A stretch of 64,000 bases of DNA, from assembly GCA_944325345.1 (NCBI GenBank), contig CALUZV010000004.1, forward strand, positions 93,922 through 157,921, read 5' to 3'. The position numbers and the translations under genes were made by a program. Shown here one piece after another: positions 16,534 through 24,748 of this stretch. The notes under the pieces are model-generated. The model had not been told where the DNA came from. It searched no databases and saw nothing but the letters and a program-made list of their open reading frames with translations. Origin of the DNA: an uncultured Parabacteroides sp. Its GTDB lineage: Bacteria; Bacteroidota; Bacteroidia; Bacteroidales; Tannerellaceae. Position 1 is the stretch's first letter; each line of letters starts with the position of its first letter.

Positions 16534-17285
16534 GCTCTTTCCACTTTCAATATAACGATATTCTCCGTCGGCCTGTCTTGCTTGTTCGTCTTGGAGCCTT
16601 CGATTTTCTCCACGACGTCCATGCCTTCGACTACTTCACCATAGACCGTATATTGATTGTCGAGGAAGGGGACACCGCCGATGGTCTTGTACGCCTCGCG
16701 CTGTTCGTCGGTGAGCTTCGCCTCGTCGCGACGCTGCTCGGCTTCGAGTTCGGTCTTGCCAATCAAGGTGTCGCGGAGGATAGCCAAGCCCTCCTTGTCG
16801 CCCGAGCGGTAAAGCTCCATGATTTTCGCCTTGTTCTCGGTCTGCAGGCGGGCAAAGATAGATTGCTTCAGACGGTTCTCCAGTTGCTTTTCCATCTGCT
16901 TCAGTTCGCTGTCGCTGTATTTCTTGCCCGTAACGATATAGAATTGCGAGGCCGAAGAAGCACGTTCGGGATTCACCTCGTCGCCGGTGCGGGCAGCACA
17001 GAGAGCACCGCGTTTGTGGAAATGCTTGGGATAGACGAACTCGGCGGGGACGGTATAGCCCAGATCACCGGCACCCAGTTGTTTGTTCATCGGCGCGTCC
17101 TTGGAAGTTACATCACCACCCTGCACCATGAATTCGCGGATGACGCGGTGGAACAATAAACCATTGTAGGTACCATCGTCCACCAGCTTGAGGAAGTTGT
17201 CGCGGTGGAGCGGCGTGTCGTTGTAGAGTTTCAAACGGATGTCGCCCAAGTTGGTACGCATCCAGACTTCAGTTTCTTTTTCCAT
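16530..17285 (-). CDS. Cyclophilin-type peptidyl-prolyl isomerase, cytoplasmic
   Basis: A 251-residue cyclophilin without a signal peptide. The core motifs are present: HRDNFLKLVDDGTYNGLLFHRVIREFMVQGGD (catalytic FHR) and, near the end, YTVYGEVVEGMDVVEKI. Between these is a long charged insertion (residues about 130-195, KQMEKQLENRLKQS and following) absent from the minimal fold and probably helical. The start is taken at ATG 17285, immediately after the stop of the upstream cyclophilin; a longer frame from 17300 would overlap it. It is the middle gene of cyclophilin-cyclophilin-MATE. Confidence 0.9.
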   Translation of the reverse strand: MEKETEVWMRTNLGDIRLKLYNDTPLHRDNFLKLVDDGTYNGLLFHRVIREFMVQGGDVTSKDAPMNKQLGAGDLGYTVPAEFVYPKHFHKRGALCAARTGDEVNPERASSASQFYIVTGKKYSDSELKQMEKQLENRLKQSIFARLQTENKAKIMELYRSGDKEGLAILRDTLIGKTELEAEQRRDEAKLTDEQREAYKTIGGVPFLDNQYTVYGEVVEGMDVVEKIEGSKTNKQDRPTENIVILKVERA

Positions 17286-17286
17286 G

Positions 17287-17964
17287 TTATTTCTCAACAA
17301 TTTTCATTGATTTAATCTTGATATTCTCGGTAGGACGGTCTTCGGAATTTGTCTCGACCATCTGGATTTTGAAGACCGTTTTCATACCCTTGACCACCTC
17401 GCCGAAAACCGTATATTTCCCGTCGAGATGCGGCGTGCCGCCCTCCATCATGTAGGCCTCCTTTTGTTCCGGAGTAAAGGTCATGTTCTTCTCCTTCTCC
17501 ATCTTGTCCAGTTCCATCTCGGTAAAGAAATTACCGGTAACGATATAGAACTGTGTGGCCGAGGAAGCCCGTTCGGGATTCACATCGTCGCCCGTGCGAG
17601 CCGCACAGAGCGCACCCGCCTTGTGGAAATGCTTGGGATAGACGATTTCGGCAGGGATGGTGTAGTCCAAATCGCCGTCGCCCAAGTGCTGGTCGAGCGG
17701 GGCATCCTTCGAGTTGATGTCGCCCGCCTGAATCATAAACTGCTTGATGACACGGTGGAAGAGCAAACCATCATAGCGGTGTTCCCGCACATTCTTCAAG
17801 AAATTGTCCCGGTGCAAAGGCGTATCGTTGAAAAGTCTCACAGTAATTTTCCCCTTGTCCGTATCTATCTGCACCAACGTCTCCTTTTCTTCACCCCAAA
17901 GGGAGAAAGCCGGAGCCGCAATCATCATCACGGAAAAGAAGCATGTAACTAAAAGATGTTTCAT
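17287..17964 (-). CDS. Cyclophilin-type peptidyl-prolyl isomerase, exported
   Basis: A 225-residue cyclophilin with a signal peptide (MKHLLVTCFFSVMMIAAPAFS), so periplasmic. It shares the catalytic LFHRVIKQFMIQAGD block and the DGKYTVFGEVVKGM block with the next gene and looks like its duplicate, but with a shorter insertion. The start is ATG 17964; the longer frame to 18093 adds a non-homologous tail. Gene order and spacing (one base before the next start) indicate an operon with the cytoplasmic paralogue and the MATE exporter. It would assist proline isomerisation in exported proteins. Confidence 0.9.
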   Translation of the reverse strand: MKHLLVTCFFSVMMIAAPAFSLWGEEKETLVQIDTDKGKITVRLFNDTPLHRDNFLKNVREHRYDGLLFHRVIKQFMIQAGDINSKDAPLDQHLGDGDLDYTIPAEIVYPKHFHKAGALCAARTGDDVNPERASSATQFYIVTGNFFTEMELDKMEKEKNMTFTPEQKEAYMMEGGTPHLDGKYTVFGEVVKGMKTVFKIQMVETNSEDRPTENIKIKSMKIVEK

Positions 17965-18069
17965 AGAGTCTAAAAAAATTTTGACGGGCAAAAGTAAAGA
18001 AAAAAATGGGAAAACAAAGGGTGGGTTTGGGAAATAATTCCTACTTTCGTGGCGAGAAAGCGAAAAGAT

Positions 18070-18312
18070 ATGGGGAATTTTGCTAAACAACAAGAAGAAC
18101 GACGGGAAACCAACGAAAGGAACAAAGCGAGACGAGATAAGCTGGCCGGATACTTCTTTGATTTATCCAAACTTATATTTGCCGGATTGGTCATAGGAGG
18201 TATTACACCCTTGTTTTCCCAAGAATCCGAAGGAATAAACTGGATTACGATTATAATAGGAGTTTGTACTACCTATATATTTGCTTTCCTTGCTAATAGA
18301 ATTTTAAAATAA
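18070..18312 (+). CDS. Small membrane protein, DUF6722-like
   Basis: An 80-residue protein. A charged N-terminal stretch rich in Glu and Arg (KQQEERRETNERNKARR) precedes two membrane helices (about residues 35-52 and 56-75) and ends with NRILK. It resembles the short DUF6722-type Bacteroidota proteins and shares the SKLxFxGxxxxGI segment with the gene at 35.04 kb. I use ATG 18070; a GTG at 18049 coincides with a TACTTTCG -7-like element and is unlikely to be translated. Two 34-residue peptides follow. Function unknown. Confidence 0.65.
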   Translation: MGNFAKQQEERRETNERNKARRDKLAGYFFDLSKLIFAGLVIGGITPLFSQESEGINWITIIIGVCTTYIFAFLANRILK

Positions 18313-18320
18313 TTATGTTT

Positions 18321-18425
18321 ATGGATACTTTAGGAATTATCTTTTTAATCACTGGCATCGTGGGGGCAGCTTTGGTTGCATGGTCTTATACGAAAGCTGG
18401 GAAAAAATGGCTTGACAACCTCTAA
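18321..18425 (+). CDS. 34-residue single-helix membrane micropeptide
   Basis: Begins MDTLGIIFLITGIVGAALVA and ends TKAGKKWLDNL. One membrane helix is followed by a basic amphipathic tail. An in-frame ATG at 18315 would add two residues. The start is 8 bp after the DUF6722-like gene, so they are surely co-transcribed. It is paralogous to the next peptide, sharing length and the tail TKxGKKWLxNL, which argues that both are real genes despite their size. Confidence 0.6.
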   Translation: MDTLGIIFLITGIVGAALVAWSYTKAGKKWLDNL

Positions 18426-18442
18426 CCCCATTATATTAAATC

Positions 18443-18547
18443 ATGGAAATGTTAGGTGCTATATTTACAGTAGGCGTTATTGTCGCAGGAGGTTTCTTAA
18501 TCTGGTTAAACACAAAATCAGGCAAGAAATGGCTTGCCAATCTTTAA
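18443..18547 (+). CDS. 34-residue single-helix membrane micropeptide (paralogue)
   Basis: Begins MEMLGAIFTVGVIVAGGFLI and ends TKSGKKWLANL. It has the same length and topology as the peptide 17 bp upstream, with an identical GKKWL core in the tail but clearly diverged codons, indicating selection on the protein. Role unknown; toxin-like, transporter-regulatory and envelope-sensing roles are all possible. Confidence 0.6.
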   Translation: MEMLGAIFTVGVIVAGGFLIWLNTKSGKKWLANL

Positions 18548-18658
18548 CACAATAGTTTCTTCTTTTTTTTAATAGGCGGGCATGAAGCGGCCGGGGACAC
18601 CCCTTACCAAATCCTATTTTCTTTTTCCCTCTTAATGCCGAATCCTATTAAAAATTCC

Positions 18659-18666
18659 TATCTTTG
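18659..18666 (+). promoter_or_regulatory. -7 promoter element of the LysM gene
   Basis: TATCTTTG matches the Bacteroidota TAnnTTTG -7 consensus and lies 29 bp before the start codon. A -33 element at standard spacing is not obvious. Confidence 0.5.
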
Positions 18667-18695
18667 CCGCTAATTTAGGACAAACAAATATTGAG

Positions 18696-20567
18696 ATGAA
18701 GAGACTTTGGATGTGCGTCGTCGCGTTGTTGCTTGCGGGCGCAGGGGCGAACGCCTATTCACAATCAGAGAATAACCAACGAAATACCGTGCGGATTGTC
18801 GGAGGAGAGCAGGACAAGGACTTTTTCTTCCACACCATCGAACGGGGACAGACGGTCTATGCCATCGCCACCATGTACGGCGTTTCCACAGAGGATATCT
18901 ACCGCCTGAATCCCGAAAGCAGGAAGGGTATCCGGGCGGGTGCTACACTACGCATTCCGCAACAGAAGAAAGGAGTGAAAACGACGGACAATCCTTCGCC
19001 GACAGAGAATTATACGTTCCATACCATTGAGAAAAAAGAGACGCTCTACGCGGTTTCCATGCGCTACAAAGTGCCTGCCGTCGATATCGTCAAGGCGAAT
19101 CCCGGACTGAGCACCAAGACGTTCACCATCGGGCGGACGATTCGTATCCCCATCGCCTCGCAGGTGGAGGAAACCGTAAAGCCGACGGAATCCAAACCGG
19201 AAACGACCGTAGAAGAAGAGACTTACACCATAGCCCGGCGGGAGACGATGTACAGCCTCTGCCGGAAGTTCAATATCTCCAGCTACGAACTCATCAAACG
19301 GAACCCGAAGTTGAAGAAAGGGGTCAAGGCTGGGATGGTGATTTACATTCCCGTACGGAAGACGGAAGATGTCGTGGTCGATGACATGAAGCATGAAACG
19401 ACGCTCAGCGAATCGGAAGTAAATGCCCTCTTGGACAAGCCGCAGAACATCGAGCGAGTACGACAAATCAAAGTCGCCCTTCTCCTGCCTTTCATGGCGA
19501 ACGGGACGACCTCGGCAACAACTTCGCGCTTCGTGGAATATTACGAAGGGATGTTGCTGGCAGTCGATAGCCTGCGAAAAATAGGAACATCTATCGACCT
19601 CTCCGTTTACGACAGCGGAAAAGGGACACAGAAACTCAAGCAAATTCTGAATACGGATGCGTTGAAAGAGGCGAACTTGATTATCGGGGCTGTGGAGAAC
19701 GACCAAATCGGAGAAATCGCCCGCTTTGCCGAGAAAAACAACATCAAGTATGTGATTCCTTTCACGTCGAAGAACGACGATGTGCTTTCGAACTCCCTCA
19801 TCTTCCAGGTGAACACGCCTCACTCCTACTTGTATTCCAAGGCTGCGCAGGCGGGCTGCGATTTGTTTGCCAACGACAACATTATCCTCGTGAACATCAA
19901 CGACCGCGATGTGAAGACCGACTTCCTCCAAGCCTTCAAGACGGAGATGCAGGAACGCGGCATCCAGCACAAAGAGATTACCTATAATGCCGAGACGTTT
20001 GCGACCGACATCCTTCCGCTCCTCGACCGCGAGAAACGGAACGTCGTCCTCCCGACTTCCTCGTCGCTGGATGCCTTGAAGCAAATCAAGACCCCGCTCC
20101 GGATGCTGGCGGAAACCGGCATTGAGGAGCCTGACCCCGACAATCCGGAGGAGACGCGGCAGGTGGTGTTCCCCATCTCCATGTTCGGATATCCGGAATG
20201 GCAGACTTACGTCCGTGATGCGCTCGAGGATTTCTATGTGCTCGATACCTATATCTACAGCAACTTCTATGCCGACAACCTTTCGGAGCGGATTCACCAC
20301 TTCTACAACCTGTATAAGACGTGGTACAGCAAGACGCTTATCAATACGTTCCCGAAGTACGGTATCTTAGGCTTCGATACGGGCATGTTCTTTTTCCAAG
20401 CCATCGAGAAATACGGAACGAACTTCGAGAAGAACCTGGATAAGATAGCGTACGAGAGCTTGCAGACCGGCTTCGACTTCCACCGCGTGAACAATTGGGG
20501 CGGGTTCATCAACACCAACATCTTCATCGTGCATTACAAGAAAGACTTCACGGTAACAAGACAATGA
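18696..20567 (+). CDS. LysM and periplasmic-binding-fold envelope protein
   Basis: A 623-residue exported protein. After a signal peptide (to about residue 22) come three LysM modules: FFHTIERGQTVYAIATMYGV near 45-90, YTFHTIEKKETLYAVSMRYK near 110-152, and YTIARRETMYSLCRKFNISS near 177-220. From about residue 255 (IKVALLLPFMANG) there is a type 1 periplasmic-binding (Leu/Ile/Val-binding-like) fold. It should bind peptidoglycan through LysM; the ligand of the second domain is unknown. Its stop overlaps the start of the downstream barrel protein (ATGA), so the pair is translationally coupled. Confidence 0.88.
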   Translation: MKRLWMCVVALLLAGAGANAYSQSENNQRNTVRIVGGEQDKDFFFHTIERGQTVYAIATMYGVSTEDIYRLNPESRKGIRAGATLRIPQQKKGVKTTDNPSPTENYTFHTIEKKETLYAVSMRYKVPAVDIVKANPGLSTKTFTIGRTIRIPIASQVEETVKPTESKPETTVEEETYTIARRETMYSLCRKFNISSYELIKRNPKLKKGVKAGMVIYIPVRKTEDVVVDDMKHETTLSESEVNALLDKPQNIERVRQIKVALLLPFMANGTTSATTSRFVEYYEGMLLAVDSLRKIGTSIDLSVYDSGKGTQKLKQILNTDALKEANLIIGAVENDQIGEIARFAEKNNIKYVIPFTSKNDDVLSNSLIFQVNTPHSYLYSKAAQAGCDLFANDNIILVNINDRDVKTDFLQAFKTEMQERGIQHKEITYNAETFATDILPLLDREKRNVVLPTSSSLDALKQIKTPLRMLAETGIEEPDPDNPEETRQVVFPISMFGYPEWQTYVRDALEDFYVLDTYIYSNFYADNLSERIHHFYNLYKTWYSKTLINTFPKYGILGFDTGMFFFQAIEKYGTNFEKNLDKIAYESLQTGFDFHRVNNWGGFINTNIFIVHYKKDFTVTRQ

Positions 20568-21217
20568 AACGACTTATCCTATATCTTATGTTGCTTGCCC
20601 TTCCTTTCGTCGGACAGGCACAAAGCACGTTCAAGAAAGAACTGGCGGTAGGTGCCTCGTTCGGCACGAATTTCTCCCGTGTCAGCTTTGCCCCCAAGGT
20701 ACACCAGAAGATGCAGATGGGATTCACCGGCGGTCTGACCCTGCGCTGGCTCACCGAAAACCACCTCGGCTTGCAGGCGGAGGTGAATTTCACCCAGCAA
20801 GGGTGGGCGGAGAAGTTCGAGGAGCAGCCGCAATACCGATACAGCCGCAGCCTCACGGGATTCGAGGTGCCCTTTATGACGCACATCTATTTCGGCAGCG
20901 ACCGCTTCCGTTTCTTCGTGAACCTCGGTCCGAAAATCGGCTATATCTTCAGCGAATCGACGGATAGCAACCTCAACGGCGCAACACCCAACCTGAACAA
21001 TGACCAGCACGACCTCGCCATCCAGAAGAAGTTCGACTGGGGCTTGTGCGGCGGTCCGGGCATCGAGTTGCGCACGGGTATCGGACACTTCCTCCTCGAG
21101 GGCAGGTATTACTACGCCCTCGGCGACTTGTTCTACAGCACGAAGAGCGACCCGTTTGCCAAGTCGTCCCTCCAGACCATCACCGCCAAGCTGACGTATT
21201 TGTTTCCATTTAAGTAA
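20564..21217 (+). CDS. PorT-like outer-membrane beta-barrel protein
   Basis: 217 residues with a signal peptide (MKRLILYLMLLALPFVGQAQS) and alternating beta-strands with aromatic girdles, ending in a C-terminal Phe-Pro-Phe-Lys. It matches the PorT/outer-membrane-protein beta-barrel family (PF13568 type) of Bacteroidota. In Porphyromonas, PorT belongs to the type IX secretion machinery, but small PorT-family porins also occur without it, so a secretion role is not claimed. The ATG overlaps the LysM gene's stop by four bases, implying a stoichiometric envelope partner. Confidence 0.82.
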   Translation: MKRLILYLMLLALPFVGQAQSTFKKELAVGASFGTNFSRVSFAPKVHQKMQMGFTGGLTLRWLTENHLGLQAEVNFTQQGWAEKFEEQPQYRYSRSLTGFEVPFMTHIYFGSDRFRFFVNLGPKIGYIFSESTDSNLNGATPNLNNDQHDLAIQKKFDWGLCGGPGIELRTGIGHFLLEGRYYYALGDLFYSTKSDPFAKSSLQTITAKLTYLFPFK

Positions 21218-21229
21218 ATTCGATTAGCC

Positions 21230-22999
21230 ATGAACACGATACAAATTCCTAACACGCGGCGGAACCTGCTCCTCCAGGTAATCTATTGGGGGATAACATT
21301 CGCCGCCTGGTTCATCTTCCTCAACAGCTTCAGCCGCTACCATTTCTTCTATATCGAGCAGGCGCAGTTGTTCACCGGCGAGATAAATACCCACATCAGC
21401 GGTTGGCTCGCCCAATATTTGACCGGGAGCTACGTGCAACACTTCGCCGTCCCGCTGGTTGGCCCAATCATCCTTGCGTTCATCAATACATTCATCGCAG
21501 GCTTGACCTTCGTCGTCATCAACCGTTTGGGGATGAAAGGGAACGGGATGATTCTCGCCCAGCTTGTCCCGGTCTGCTTGACGTTCATGTTCTTCAACCA
21601 CCTCTACAACTTGGAGGGGACAACCGCCTTTCTCCTGGCACTGCTCGCCCTCGTCGGAACGATAAGCGTCAAGCCTTGGATTGCACGGTTTATCACGGCA
21701 GCGATATTGGCACCGCTCCTGCAATGGTTCGCCGGACCGGTGGCGTTGCTCTACGCCGTAGCGTTTTTCCTCTTCGGATTGTTCCGCGAAGCAGGATGGG
21801 GACGGATTACGGCTCTGCTCCCGCTGGCGACAGCTTCGGGGGCGGCTTATTATGCGGCCATCACAGGAATGACTGACGCCATGTCGCTGGCTTTCCTCCC
21901 CGACGAATACTTCCACCATAATGCCCAGCCAGACAAGCTCATCTACGCGGCATGGTGGGTGCTCTGGGGCTTAATTCTGCTCGGCGGCTGGATGGGCAAG
22001 CGGGAAATCCAATCCGCGAAACTGCGTATCTTGAGTTTTGCCGTTTCCTTGCTTCTGGTTCTCGGCATCGCCTGGCAAGGCACCCTGCGCTATGGCAACG
22101 CACATACGACCCTCTTGAAGCAGATAACGTATTATGCCCAGCGCGAAGACTGGCAGAAGGTGCTCGACCTGACGAAGGATAATCGCACCAACTACCTCTA
22201 CATCAGCTACCGCAACTTAGCCCTCTCCCACCTCGGCACACTGGCGGACGACCTCTTCCACTACCCGCAAGTCGGACTCCTCGGTCTGTTGCCCACGTGG
22301 GACAAGTCGCCGACGACCTCCAGCCTCCTAAGCGACATCTATTACCACATCGGCGACATCGCCCTCGCGCAACAGATGGCTTTCGAGGGGAATATGGCGC
22401 AAGGCAACGGGGGCTGCCCCCATCTCTGGAAGCGGCTCGTCGAAACCAACCTGATTTTTGATGCTCCCAAGATAGCCCTCAAATACATCGACCTGCTGGC
22501 GAAGGCTCCCCACCACCGCGCGTGGGCAGAACAACAGCGTGAGCTGGCCCTCCATCCCGAACGGATAGCCGACGACCCGGAACTGAGTGCCAAACGCCGT
22601 TTCTTCGGAGGCGAACAGCATCTCCGCCACTTCTACGGCATCGATTTCGACATCCGCTTGATAGCCGAGCATTGTCCGGAGAGCCATGCAGCCGTGGAAT
22701 ACCTCGGTTGCCTCTTCCTCCTCGGCAAAGATTTGCAAGGATTCCAGGCTTTGCTGGATAAATATTACGGTACGCCGGTCCTCCCGGAACTGCCCGTGTC
22801 GTTCCAGCAGGCGGTAGTCATCATCAACGAGAAAGCGCCCGAGAATTGGGCAAAATATCATATCACACCCGAGGTGGCGAAGCAGTTCGATGCCTTCCGC
22901 ACGACCTTCAACCGCAACCGCCAGTCGGCCGCCCTGCGCTCAACCTTGCTCCGCTATTTCGGCGATACCTACTGGTACTATTTCACCTTCAAAAAATAG
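21230..22999 (+). CDS. DUF6057-like polytopic membrane protein
   Basis: A 589-residue protein. The N-terminal half has about eight to nine membrane helices (residues roughly 14-290), and the C-terminal half is soluble and helix-rich, containing RNLALSHLGTL and QQMAFEGNMAQG segments that look TPR-like. This layout matches the DUF6057-type family of Bacteroidota. It starts 12 bp after the PorT-like gene and ends 9 bp before the CxxCH propeller lipoprotein, so the four genes 18.7-24.5 kb probably form one operon. Biochemical function unknown. Confidence 0.75.
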   Translation: MNTIQIPNTRRNLLLQVIYWGITFAAWFIFLNSFSRYHFFYIEQAQLFTGEINTHISGWLAQYLTGSYVQHFAVPLVGPIILAFINTFIAGLTFVVINRLGMKGNGMILAQLVPVCLTFMFFNHLYNLEGTTAFLLALLALVGTISVKPWIARFITAAILAPLLQWFAGPVALLYAVAFFLFGLFREAGWGRITALLPLATASGAAYYAAITGMTDAMSLAFLPDEYFHHNAQPDKLIYAAWWVLWGLILLGGWMGKREIQSAKLRILSFAVSLLLVLGIAWQGTLRYGNAHTTLLKQITYYAQREDWQKVLDLTKDNRTNYLYISYRNLALSHLGTLADDLFHYPQVGLLGLLPTWDKSPTTSSLLSDIYYHIGDIALAQQMAFEGNMAQGNGGCPHLWKRLVETNLIFDAPKIALKYIDLLAKAPHHRAWAEQQRELALHPERIADDPELSAKRRFFGGEQHLRHFYGIDFDIRLIAEHCPESHAAVEYLGCLFLLGKDLQGFQALLDKYYGTPVLPELPVSFQQAVVIINEKAPENWAKYHITPEVAKQFDAFRTTFNRNRQSAALRSTLLRYFGDTYWYYFTFKK

Positions 23000-23008
23000 T
23001 CATTTCCC

Positions 23009-24454
23009 ATGAAGAAGCATTTCTTATTCCTGATAGTCCTCGTGCTCGCCGCGTGCCGGCACGACATTACGCCCGACGTCGAGAAACCGGAACAGCCCGG
23101 CATCTTCCCCGATTACGCCGACGCGACCATTCCCCCCAACATCGCCCCACTCACCTTCCACACCCTGACGGACGCTACCGACGGTGAAGCGCGTTACTCC
23201 GCCGACGGGAAAACGATTACCGCCCGGCTGACGGACGACGGCTTCCGCCCGGAGCTCGAGGCTTGGCATGAACTGTTAGCCCACGCCAAGGGGCAAGACA
23301 TTTCCGTCGAGGTGCTCACCTGCGAAAACGGGCAGTGGGTCCAGTACGCCCCTTTCACGCTCCACGTCGCCAACGAGGAGATTGACCCGTACTTGGCCTA
23401 CCGCCTCATCCCTCCCGGCTACGAGAACTGGAGCACGATGGGCATTTACCAGCGCGACCTGACCTCGTTCACGGAGACCCCCATCATCGAGAACCGCCAG
23501 ACGAACAACAACTGCATGAACTGCCATTCCTTCTGCAACCGCGATGCCGGCACGATGCTCTTCCACATGCGCGAGAAGAACGCCGGGACTTACCTCATCC
23601 GTGGCCACGAAATCGAGAAGCTCGACACGAAGACCGACCATACCCTCTCCGCCCTCGTCTATCCCAGCTGGAATGGCGACGGCCGCCACGTGGCTTTCAG
23701 CGTGAACAGCACGTTCCAGGCTTTCCACCCGAGCGACCCGAACCGCATCGAGGTCTATGACACGGCATCGGACGTGGTGGTGTACGACACCGAGGAGCAC
23801 ACCATCGCGACCTCTCCCCTCCTCAGCTCGACCGAGCGGATGGAGACCTTCCCCACCTTCTCGCCCGACGGACGGACGCTCTACTTCTGCTCGGCCCCGG
23901 CACTGCCCCGCGAGCAATTCCGGGAGGTGAGATATAGCCTCTGCCGTATCTCCTTCGACCCCGCGACGCATACGTTCGGCAATCAGGTGGATACGCTCTT
24001 CAACGCCGAGGCGGAACAGCGCAGCGCATCTTTTCCCCGCGTCTCCCCGGACGGGAAGCATCTGATGTTTACGGTCAGCTCGTACGGCAACTTCAGCATC
24101 TGGCACAAAGACGCCGACCTCTTCCTCCTCTCGACGGAGACGGGAAAATATCGCCCGATGGACGAGGTAAACAGCCCGGATGTCGAGAGCTACCACTCGT
24201 GGAGCGGCAACAGCCGGTGGTTTGTCTTCAGCAGCCGCCGGGTGGACGGACTCTACACGATGCCTCACATCGCCTACCTCCGTCCCGACGGGACTGCCGC
24301 GAAACCCTTCCTGCTTCCGCAGGCGAGCGCTTCGTTCTACCACGATTTCTTCTATTCCTATAATATACCCGAACTCATCGACGGGAAAGTGGAGGTGAGC
24401 AGCTATGAAATCAGCCGCGTCGCCAAGACGGGGAAGGCTGTCAAGGTTCATTGA
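23009..24454 (+). CDS. TolB/PD40-type propeller lipoprotein with CxxCH
   Basis: A 481-residue protein. The signal ends LVLAACRH (lipobox, Cys about residue 16). After an N-terminal domain, a Cys-Met-Asn-Cys-His motif (C169-x-x-C172-H173) followed by SFCN could bind heme c, as could a nearby extra Cys. From about residue 215 are WD40-like PD40 repeats: YPSWNGDGRHVAFSVNS, FPTFSPDGRTLYFCSA, FPRVSPDGKHLMFTVS, YHSWSGNSRWFVFSS. It is probably periplasmic or on the inner leaflet of the outer membrane. Covalent heme requires a cytochrome c maturation system, which is not in this window. Co-operonic with the DUF6057-like gene. Confidence 0.82.
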   Translation: MKKHFLFLIVLVLAACRHDITPDVEKPEQPGIFPDYADATIPPNIAPLTFHTLTDATDGEARYSADGKTITARLTDDGFRPELEAWHELLAHAKGQDISVEVLTCENGQWVQYAPFTLHVANEEIDPYLAYRLIPPGYENWSTMGIYQRDLTSFTETPIIENRQTNNNCMNCHSFCNRDAGTMLFHMREKNAGTYLIRGHEIEKLDTKTDHTLSALVYPSWNGDGRHVAFSVNSTFQAFHPSDPNRIEVYDTASDVVVYDTEEHTIATSPLLSSTERMETFPTFSPDGRTLYFCSAPALPREQFREVRYSLCRISFDPATHTFGNQVDTLFNAEAEQRSASFPRVSPDGKHLMFTVSSYGNFSIWHKDADLFLLSTETGKYRPMDEVNSPDVESYHSWSGNSRWFVFSSRRVDGLYTMPHIAYLRPDGTAAKPFLLPQASASFYHDFFYSYNIPELIDGKVEVSSYEISRVAKTGKAVKVH

Positions 24455-24460
24455 TAGCCG

Positions 24461-24685
24461 CCCATCGGGATGGGCGACCCTCACAAGTAGTTGTGAGACC
24501 TGCCCATCCCGATGGGGAACCCTCACAAGCAGTTGTGAGACCCGCCCATCCCGATGGGGAGCCTTCACAAGCAGTTGTGAGACCCGCCCATCCCGATGGG
24601 GAACCCTCACAAGCAGTTGTGAAGCCCGCTCATCCCGATGGGCGACCTCCACAAGCAGTTGTGAGACCTGCTCATCCCGATGGGC
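24461..24685. repeat. Tandem double-hairpin array, 42-bp units
   Basis: CCCATC or CTCATC starts recur at 24461, 24503, 24545, 24587, 24629 and 24671, exactly 42 bp apart. Each unit has two perfect short hairpins: CCCATC-CC-GATGGG and TCACAA-GCAG-TTGTGA. The array begins 7 bp after the upstream stop and ends at the -33 element of the response-regulator promoter. It could serve as the 3' end of the upstream operon, an operator set or a chromatin element; none is proven. Confidence 0.95.
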
Positions 24686-24688
24686 GGC

Positions 24689-24719
24689 TTGCTATTTTCC
24701 CCTCAAACCTCTATCTTTG
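24689..24719 (+). promoter_or_regulatory. Bacteroidota-type promoter of the two-component operon
   Basis: -33 TTG (24689-24691) and -7 TATCTTTG (24712-24719) are separated by 20 bp. The last array hairpin directly abuts the -33 element. Confidence 0.7.
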
Positions 24720-24748
24720 CCCTGCTCAAACTACGAAACACGAAAAGA

